A stretch of DNA of 64,000 nt from Chanos chanos (taxonomy: Eukaryota; Chordata; Actinopteri; Gonorynchiformes; Chanidae): assembly GCF_902362185.1 (NCBI RefSeq), contig NC_044495.1:58242905-58306904 (forward strand). The letters run 5' to 3'. The notes beneath the pieces were generated by a model that had not been told where the DNA came from, did not search any database, and saw only the letters and a program-made list of their open reading frames with translations. Position 1 is the first letter of the stretch, and each line of letters starts with the position of its first letter. A program made the translations under genes and the position numbers. This document shows, one piece after another, positions 56,485 to 64,000 of this stretch.

Positions 56485-57677
56485 TTTATTTAGTCGATTC
56501 TAAACATATTTTGTAAATCTTGTACCATCTTGTGCTAACACTTTTTCAAACTGTTAAATGCATCCTTTTCTTGGCGTTCATCCATGCAAACTTTTAACGT
56601 CTCTTAAAGGAGTGACTGAATATAGTAAATAAGTTTAAGACATTGAGAAGCACTTGAGATTAGATATTGAAGCATGATGTTGCTCAAAAAAAGGTCAAAT
56701 TCTCAACCATCGCAACCATTGTTCATTGTTCATTAATTCCAAGTGTGCCCATGTAGCCCTCCAGACCAAGTCAGAACTACCCAGGTGTGTCACTAGATGG
56801 CACTAGAGTACATTGCTAATATTGCCAAAGTCAGGGGTCTGATCCCCATATGGGCCTCTTGTGCTTTTTTTCTTGGTGTAAGTAATGACATGGAGGGGTC
56901 AGCTTTGGTCATTGCACAACTGCAATCAAGCATACCATGTTTGTTTTAGTAACTTCCAACCATATGATTAAACTTCCTAAATAATTTTGTGATCACATAT
57001 TCAAACAGATGAGTGGTGATGCTCAAAAGGAATAGATTGCAAGGTTCTCAGCCATCATATGTTACTTCCAGGGCTGGTCATGTAGTTGCTACGTTTTTCC
57101 TCTTGCTTGACCACATTCTGAGGCTGGCCCAGTTTGATGGAAGTAATCACGTCTCTAGATTACATAAACAAACACATATGCAAACTATCTCGCTGTTTTC
57201 TCTCTCTTACACCTGACATGGGACTTGAGGTCACCTCCTTCAGCACCGCTCTGAATTGTCTTTCATGTCGTCCAATCACATCAGTCTCAGACAAAAAAAA
57301 AAGTTACTTAAAAATTCAAACAATAAATTAGTAGGAACGTATTCACACAGAGAGATGAATTTCTGCTTCTCACAGAACGAAAACAGAAGAAGAAAAAAAA
57401 AAAAACACAGAAGACTATTGGCACAGAATGTTTGTTCCAGTTGGCAGAGGGTTTGATACTTGCTCGTATGGCGTTTGCGGGCATGTGTCTGTGAAGACGG
57501 ATCAAAGCAAAGAAAATGAAGACAACTGTATGAAAACAGCTAATGCAGGTTATGACAGAACCGTAGGCAAGAATCATTTTCACAGCACCATGCTCAGCAC
57601 AACAGGGACGGATGAGCTCTGCAGACCCTTCACTGCGGCTCTTTCCTAGTTCCAGCTGATTCTGTCACGTACAACTT
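56485..57677 (-). other. likely rasef 3' UTR region
   Basis: The first clear minus-strand AATAAA downstream of the rasef stop is at 56485-56490, which would give a 3' UTR of about 1.2 kb. Within it lie a CTCF-like motif variant and a tRNA-Ile 3' half (56790-56857). Without transcripts the true end is unknown. Confidence 0.3.
56790..56857 (+). pseudogene. CTCF-like variant fused to tRNA-Ile 3' half
   Basis: TCACTAGATGGCAC (56790-56803) is a two-base variant of the motif. Directly after it comes TTGCTAATATTGCCAAAGTC, then GGGTCTGATCCCCATATGGG and CC, the anticodon arm, T-arm and 3' acceptor of tRNA-Ile with changes. A deletion seems to have joined the two parts of the module. Confidence 0.6.
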
Positions 57678-60286
57678 TTATCCAGTACAGCAGTTCAGGT
57701 TGGGAATCTTTTGTTTGTTTTGATTTCCTTTTCCGAGATTTGCGAACGATGGGGTCTTGTCCTCTCGAGCGTGTTTAGTCACCTCTCTGTAGAGAAAAGA
57801 GGAGCAAGCTGAAACGTTTCTCTTGCCATCGGGGGGAAAAAAAAACAACTAAAATAACACGAAAAGTGCAAATGTATGAAGACAGCAAGACAGAATGCTT
57901 GTATCTTTCTATCTGATTTGTCTTAATACCAGTTAATGCAGACAAAAGGATAAATGGGAAAGGTTTACCTGGCTAAATGAAGAACTGCCTCAATGATGTT
58001 TGAACCATCCTTTGCACTTGTCTCACAGAAAAGAGAGCTGTAGGTCTGGAAAATGCCATTATCAGTGGTCAAAAACCAAAGCCTCGGATTCAGAGTACTT
58101 CAGCCATTACTGAGTTCGTCTTTGATTTACTAAATTGTTTATCTACTTCTCAGATCAAATTAGAATTAAATAAGCAATGGGAAGGGGTAATTTGAACTAT
58201 GAGACAACAGAGCTCTTCACCAACTATAACCATTTACCACAGAGTCCACCTGCAGAACTAGAACAAATGCCTTAAATCGAGCCTGAGAAAGACAGACAGT
58301 TAGTAAGTGGCTAATCGTAAAGCCTAAAAACAAAAGAGGATAGCGTTGAGAATTGCCAACTGCATCCCTCACCATGGCTAGCTTCTCTCCGTAACTCGTG
58401 GGAACACACGTGACCCCGTCCTGGAGCGCCTGCTGCCGCAGATCCGATTTATTTCCAACAAGCATGATGGGAATGTCATCCTGGGACACATCCTGGATAA
58501 GCAGTCAGGTAAGAAAAAATGTGTGTCTGTTTTGTTGATAACACTTGCTAACCATTGCTTTGACTGCACTCTAATGTGAGATTCAGAAGTTTTAGTTGTT
58601 TTATGTAAATTGCACAACAAAACACTTATTCACATACATGTTTTCACCTATTGGCTACTGAATTTAAAAATATTCAAAACAATATAAAGTAGCAGCAGCT
58701 CACAAAAGAATACAATACACTTCATACTGTGGGATACATAATAGGATTAATATGCAAACGTGAATAATAAGTAAGTAACATCTTCAGCAGTTGAGCAACG
58801 CACTGGTGTATAAATATTCATTGCTCAGTTAGGCGCTCCTACTGATTTCAAATGATGATGTTCTTGATTGCCCTCCAATATTTCTGTATTGAAATCGACC
58901 CTGCCCACAGCAAAAGTCCAACATAATTTTTTTTTTTTTCTTGGAAATACCTCAATCATGTCAACCCAGTTCCGGACACTGAGAAAGCTCCCCTCGCAAG
59001 TGACGTCGTAGAGCAAAAGAACGCCATCGGCCCGTCTGAAATAAGACCGGGCAATACTTCTGAACCTGCAATGAAACAACCACAAAACCGTTATTGAGTA
59101 ACATGCTTTAGGAGCTGTCCAGTCCACTACTGCATATGCATGTGGAGTTTTTACCTCTCCTGGCCTGCTGTGTCCCACAGCTGCAACACAGTTGGTTCTC
59201 CATCCACCACTAGAGTCTTCATCTGGAAATCCACCCCTTAAGCAAGAGCCAAAGGATTTCAGTATTTTAGGTGCATGGGAATTACATAACTAAAATCTAG
59301 AGTAGCGCTTTCAAATTCATTTTGAAGGGAGGGGAGAGCAAGAGGAAGCAAAGAAAGATCAACTGTAACTAATATGTTTTTTAGTCAAAATGTATATATA
59401 GTTTTGAACTGGCAAACTGTTCACTGAGTGGATAGGCTGAAGATGGTTTCCACAGCCCTCACGAAATTGTTAATATTACAACCAAGTCAAGTTAGTTTTT
59501 TCCCTCGCTTTCCACTAAAACTAAGATATTTGGCCCCCCCCCCCCCCCCCCCCCCCCCCCCAAGGCTTTCCCACACCCTTTACACATTATCTAGAAATGA
59601 TAACGCAAAGTTCTGATCATTGGAAAAGCAAACACAAGAAATGGTTAGAACCATGGCAGTTGGCTCTTGGGAAATACTGATACAGAAGGAATTGTGTTTC
59701 TGTCTAAATTCAGAAAAGTGCTTTGAACAAAGCCATTAAAAACACAGCTCACCCAGAGTGGCGCTGGTGTTGGAATGGAATTCGTTCTTACAAAGACGGA
59801 GAAGGAAACTTGACTTGCCCACAGCAGCATCTCCAGCCAAGACTATTCTGTAGGTCTTGGCAGAGGTTTTGGGAATAGGGTTCATTTCATCCTCTTCTGT
59901 CTGTAAAAACAAGCATGAAGAACTTTGCTCATATTGTGGTATGTGGCATTCCCTTACCAACATTTCTACTTATCCATAGAGCAATTCTGAAAAAATCTAG
60001 GTAGTCTTGTCTTTTTCTTTTCATTGTTCTATCAGGACACTGAGGTCAAACAGCCCGCGATAACAATAAAGAAAATGAAGCAATTCAATGAAATTTAGCA
60101 ACTCGGCTGAAAAAAATGTATTCTTTACAGAGGTGAAGTGGGGCTTTGTCCACCACCATTAGTCTTGTTAGTGAATCTTTAATCTTCATTAGACACCAAA
60201 TGTAGCTGCTATATCCTAAACAGCCCCAGAACCGAGATGTCAGAACAGAGCAGTTAAGATCATGGAATGGCCAAGATGACGTCCAC

Positions 60287-60328
<42 letters not shown>

Positions 60329-63300
60329 GCACCTCAGAAAATATTGCAGAGAGACACTTCTTTCCTGAAGGAGTGGCATCGGTATTGACCACTGGTAATG
60401 ACGGCTTCCAGTCCATGACTGACACGCTATCGGTCACGGACACAGCGTCATCCTGGGCCTCTGATGCCTGGAACCACATTATTTTTGTTATGAATTTAAA
60501 TATCAGAGTGTGAGATGATCTGAACATAGTGTCTGACAGACACAGGCACGGGTTTGTCAAGGAGTTTCAAAAACAGGCCTTTTTCAGTACATCATTTTTA
60601 AAGATATATTTGTAATGTTCTGTGGTCATTGAGCAGTTCATTCGAATCTAATTGAAAAGCAAATATAGCTTTAAATCAGTCTTTAAACGATATTTCTGTA
60701 AAAACGAACTCTGTGACATCATTTGCCTTTAAAAATATCAGTTATACTATACCATACCGCAGTGTCATAAGAGTCAACTTCTGGACTGCCAGTTCGCCCC
60801 ATTGCCTGCTGGGTAATCTTGTCATTCATAACCTCATGTTCAGAGTCGTATCCATTTGAACCACGGAGGGTGGAGAGACCACTGTCAAAACAGCTTTCTG
60901 GCAGGCTCTCAGCCTCAAAGCTGTGTCTTCGCATAGGATCACAAAGAGCCAATGCTAAGGAATCACAGCTGGGCCTACGCATTCCCTCCCCCAGCGGTAA
61001 GGGGTCATATGACTCATCCATACAGTGTACGTTGCAACATCTAAACCCAAATGACAAAGTTACAGGTTTACAAAAATGTAAAACTTTTTTTAAGTTCTGT
61101 GAATTATGTGGTTATTATAATTGGCCAGTGTGTGTTCAGGTTACTACAAAAAGTTTGTTTGATAGGTCTGCTTGCATAAAATGTCTGTTAATTGCAATTT
61201 GTAGTCACTGGGCCATAATCTTAATGGTTAGCCTTTACATTGTAATGGAAACACACTGTTTCATCGGGGTTGATATTTAATGGGACTGATGGGTGATACA
61301 AACCCATACCTGTCAAAGAATGGAGAACATATGCTCTTGCTCCGGGTCATCGTGCTTCCAGGAGAGAAAATGCTGCCACGCTGTCAGAGAGGGAAAAAAA
61401 AACACCTTCAAAACACGCCCTCACAAAAATACTGCCGTGGGATTTTCAAGAGATCATGAGATTTTAGGGAAAAAAAAGAAGAAAAAAAAATAATACGTTT
61501 GTAGCCAAAAACATTTTATCAACCACATGCTATCACATCCTAATGTGTATCTAAGCAAGTGCTGTCCTTGAGCAGAGATAGTAAGCCCCAAAAAATACCC
61601 CTAATCCCACTGTTCCCTGAACCCAAAGGCCCCAACTGTTACCATGGAAACATTCACCTTGTTTTTGCTCTGGCTGCTCTCCAGAGCAGTCCGTAAACTG
61701 TCGTTGCTGTCGTGGAGCTTCCTGTTCGCTGACCTTTAATGCAGAGCAACATAGACAATGTCACAATACCTGACCAGTCAAGCACTCCACAGTTAAACCA
61801 TGGAGCAGAACAGACGTATTTAAAGATGTCTGGGGCATATTTCCAGCAATTTAGTTCAGTTCAATTCATTTCAATGCAGTTAGCTGTTACAATGAAGCAG
61901 CTATATACATCATTAACTATATTACTGGAGTAGCTCAGTTCAGAAGTGCCGTGTTGTTAAATATTTCCATTCAATTTAATGGCTGTTTTGTATAGTGTGA
62001 TGTGTATAGACTGACTCATCATTCGTGTGGAGGCAGGTCAGGTCGCACTTACTGTAGCAACTCAATCTGTCGCTCCAAGTTGTCTCTCTCTTCTGCAAAG
62101 CATCTCATTAATGCTTCATCTCTGAAAAGACACAAAAACAAGGCCATTCTTACTTTTCTTATTTCTGCGAAGTTTCTGACTTTTACATGACATGAAAAGG
62201 CAACAGCAATTACTTTGATTAAAGTTTAAAATGTAAAAAAATGAACACATTCTTATATAAACTACATAAGTGAGTAAGATTTAAGAGACAATCTTTTCTG
62301 CACAAAGACTGAGGAAAGTGATCTTGTATTCATAAACAGAGATCAAAACATCAAAATACTGTTTTGTAAGACTGTTTAATTTATCCTCAAAAAGATTAAC
62401 TTTAGTTAATCTCGAACTAGGACAAACACATACAGCAGTCAGCTGAGATCCAAAACACTTGAATTAAATCTAGTTGTTGGCCTGCTGGTTTGGTTGCTAA
62501 GTAACAATGTTGCGAAATTCTTTGATGTCACTCAAGGATATCCTGTTACGATCGTGACAAAACTGCAAACACTGATGGGCGGGTGTGTTCAGGCTCACAT
62601 GTGCCTCCGCTGTTTTCTGATTGGCTGATTAGTCACTGTGCACACAAAGTGTGTCAGTGTTGACAAAGAGTCACAGTTTCCCATATTCCACATTCCTCAG
62701 CTCCCCATTAACAAAACAAAGACATTATCACTTTTGATTCGACTTGAACAGTATCCTCATGTCCACAGATATTATTCTGTTTTCAACTCCAAATTAAATT
62801 TAAATTTACAAATATATATATATATATATCTATACAGTGTGTTTGCATAACTGTTCGATTTTGATGATTATTAATGATAATAAAAAAAAATGCCATAAAT
62901 CTTCCCTAACCAGTTTTTGGAAAGGTTTGAATAGTTTTCAAAATAATGTTTACATTCATTTGTTTGAACAGTTAATCATCCAAAAAAAAAAAAAAAAGAG
63001 ACTGAGAAAGACATGAGGCCAGAGCAGCTGAGCAGTGCACTTTTCAGAAGAATTACATCATACGTTTCTATTAGAGGCTCTACTTTTCCTCAAACGCCGT
63101 GGCAACTGAGTCAGAGAGCAGACAAACGGAACAGTCGGTCATTGTGTATAAATACCATGGGAAACTACTTGAGCGTAATGTAGGAGAATGAACCTGGTCA
63201 CAAGTGCCAGAAAGTGAATGCATTTTGTTGACCTGAAATTAAACAACAGAGGCTTGTTTTTGAAGATGAAGCACCATCTTTTTGTTAGCGTCGAACGTAT

Positions 63301-63575
63301 TTCGGTTACGCACACAAGGGCATCCTTTTAAAATGCCTCACCTCTCACTGTTGATACTCTGGTCCGTGAGGTCACTCTTCAAAGAATCCAACTCACTCTG
63401 GAGGAAAGCTACATTTGTGTGGGATTCCAACAGTTCCTGTTTCAGTCGCTGATTTTCCTGAACAACATAAAAGAAATAGCTCAGTGTGTTAATTATATAA
63501 ACATATATAAACTGTATACAATATAGTAAGAAACTATATATATACAGTATATATATATATACACGTGTGTGTGTG

Positions 63576-63613
<38 letters not shown>

Positions 63614-64000
63614 CAGAAAGAAGCAGAAGTATTTGACTGACTGTACATGTAGTCAAATGAAACACATACCAAAGTCAAGTCATTGTTCTTCCTCTTCAGC
63701 AGTGAGGCCTCCTCTTTGAGACCGACGCTTCTGTTTTGTTGTTCAGTCTGAAGCAGAGACAGATCATTTAAGATGCAGAGTACATCAAGTGTGACTCACT
63801 GATTAGACGGTTGTTGTGGTGTGGTGTCTACAGTAACTCACTATCTGCAGGGTCTGGATCTTCTGCTGTAACTCAGCAAGCTGAGACTCATACTGATGCT
63901 GCATGCTGGTCAGAGCCGCCTCTGCCTTTTTGGATTCCTGAAAATAACAAGTTTTCATTTTTTTTTTTTTTTTAAAAATTAACATTTCCACACCCTTCAG
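57678..64000 (-). CDS. rasef: rasef (Rab45-type GTPase), 3' half, partial
   Basis: Fourteen exons, 5' to 3': 63842-63937, 63670-63747, 63342-63457, 62053-62121, 61658-61733, 61310-61380, 60758-61040, 60333-60467, 59753-59900, 59155-59236, 58951-59065, 58373-58492, 57969-58045, 57678-57786. All phases fit, giving 524 aa in the window plus TAA. The first five exons encode a coiled coil ([20 protein letters not shown]). The next three form a Ser-rich linker ([20 protein letters not shown]). Then comes a whole GTPase: P-loop GDAAVGKS, switch Thr in SATLG, WDTAGQE, NKSD, ETSAKDG, and a C-terminal NCC-TG for prenylation. RASEF proteins have N-terminal EF-hands followed by coiled coil and Rab domain; the EF-hand exons must lie beyond 64000. 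A fish paralogue (rasef2 or CRACR2A-like) cannot be fully excluded. Confidence 0.9.
59530..59562. repeat. poly-C run in rasef intron
   Basis: Homopolymer of about 29 C. Length uncertain. Confidence 0.8.
60288..60326. repeat. (CT)n microsatellite next to a rasef splice donor
   Basis: The run ends about 7 bp from the donor of exon 60333-60467 (on the minus strand it reads GA). Length change could affect that donor. Confidence 0.85.
62811..62833. repeat. (TA)n microsatellite
   Basis: AT/TA run in a rasef intron (between exons 62053-62121 and 63342-63457). Confidence 0.8.
63538..63612. repeat. (TA)n/(GT)n microsatellite
   Basis: Mixed TA and GT runs in a rasef intron; open frames through it are artefacts. 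Confidence 0.85.

Noticed and set aside
57308-57649. Frames on both strands 3' of rasef
   Set aside because: They include poly-Phe/poly-Lys from an A run and fall in the probable rasef 3' UTR; no domain recognised.

Overview
The window looks like teleost (ray-finned fish) nuclear DNA. Genes have many introns, introns and spacers are full of fish-type transposons (hAT, piggyBac, PIF/Harbinger, L2-like LINEs, tRNA-derived SINEs, solo LTRs) and CA/CT microsatellites, and the main gene family is finTRIM, a TRIM subfamily expanded in bony fish. The repeat content suggests an ostariophysan-like genome, but the species cannot be fixed from sequence alone.

Layout. From 0.9 to 51.2 kb the minus strand carries a tandem array of six finTRIM genes, called A to F here: A 871-5678, B 19212-24475, C 26617-30760, D 36511-39569, E 42224-45075, F 48466-51162. 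Each was rebuilt from splice sites. Exon 1 (about 588 nt) encodes RING, B-box1 and B-box2; exon 2 (96 nt) and exon 3 (234 nt) encode the coiled coil; exon 4 (157/160 nt) is a linker; exon 5 (54-60 nt) leads to the last exon (about 520 nt) with PRY-SPRY (B30.2). A, B, C, D and F read through in frame (550-554 aa). E has lost both coiled-coil exons, replaced by transposon sequence, yet its frame is kept (about 439 aa). A decayed RING exon near 54.05 kb is a seventh, dead member. From 57.7 kb to the right edge the minus strand carries the 3' half of rasef (Rab45-type GTPase): 14 exons, coiled coil plus complete GTPase domain, with the EF-hand end outside the window.

Between the arrays, at 54.4-56.9 kb, lies a small tRNA cluster: two intact tRNA-Ile(AAT), one tRNA-Asn(GTT), a tRNA-Gly-like gene and a truncated tRNA-His copy.

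The most interesting pattern is in the spacers. A short sequence fitting the vertebrate CTCF core (CCACTAGATGGCAG or close variants) recurs upstream of genes B, C and D and three more times next to the tRNA-Ile copies, always in the same orientation. Degraded tRNA-Ile remnants lie in the matching place upstream of A, C and D. The ancestral duplicated unit therefore seems to have been finTRIM + promoter + CTCF-like site + tRNA-Ile, with the end of the array next to rasef still holding working tRNAs. An IRF/ISRE-like element just upstream of the start codon is kept in B-E and altered in A. A ~300-bp noncoding module of unknown role occurs three times between genes.

The genes probably act as antiviral or immune E3 ubiquitin ligases, with a variable SPRY face for target binding. 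The array evolves by tandem duplication, exchange between copies, exon loss (E), exon duplication (B exon 5) and transposon capture of a stop codon (D).
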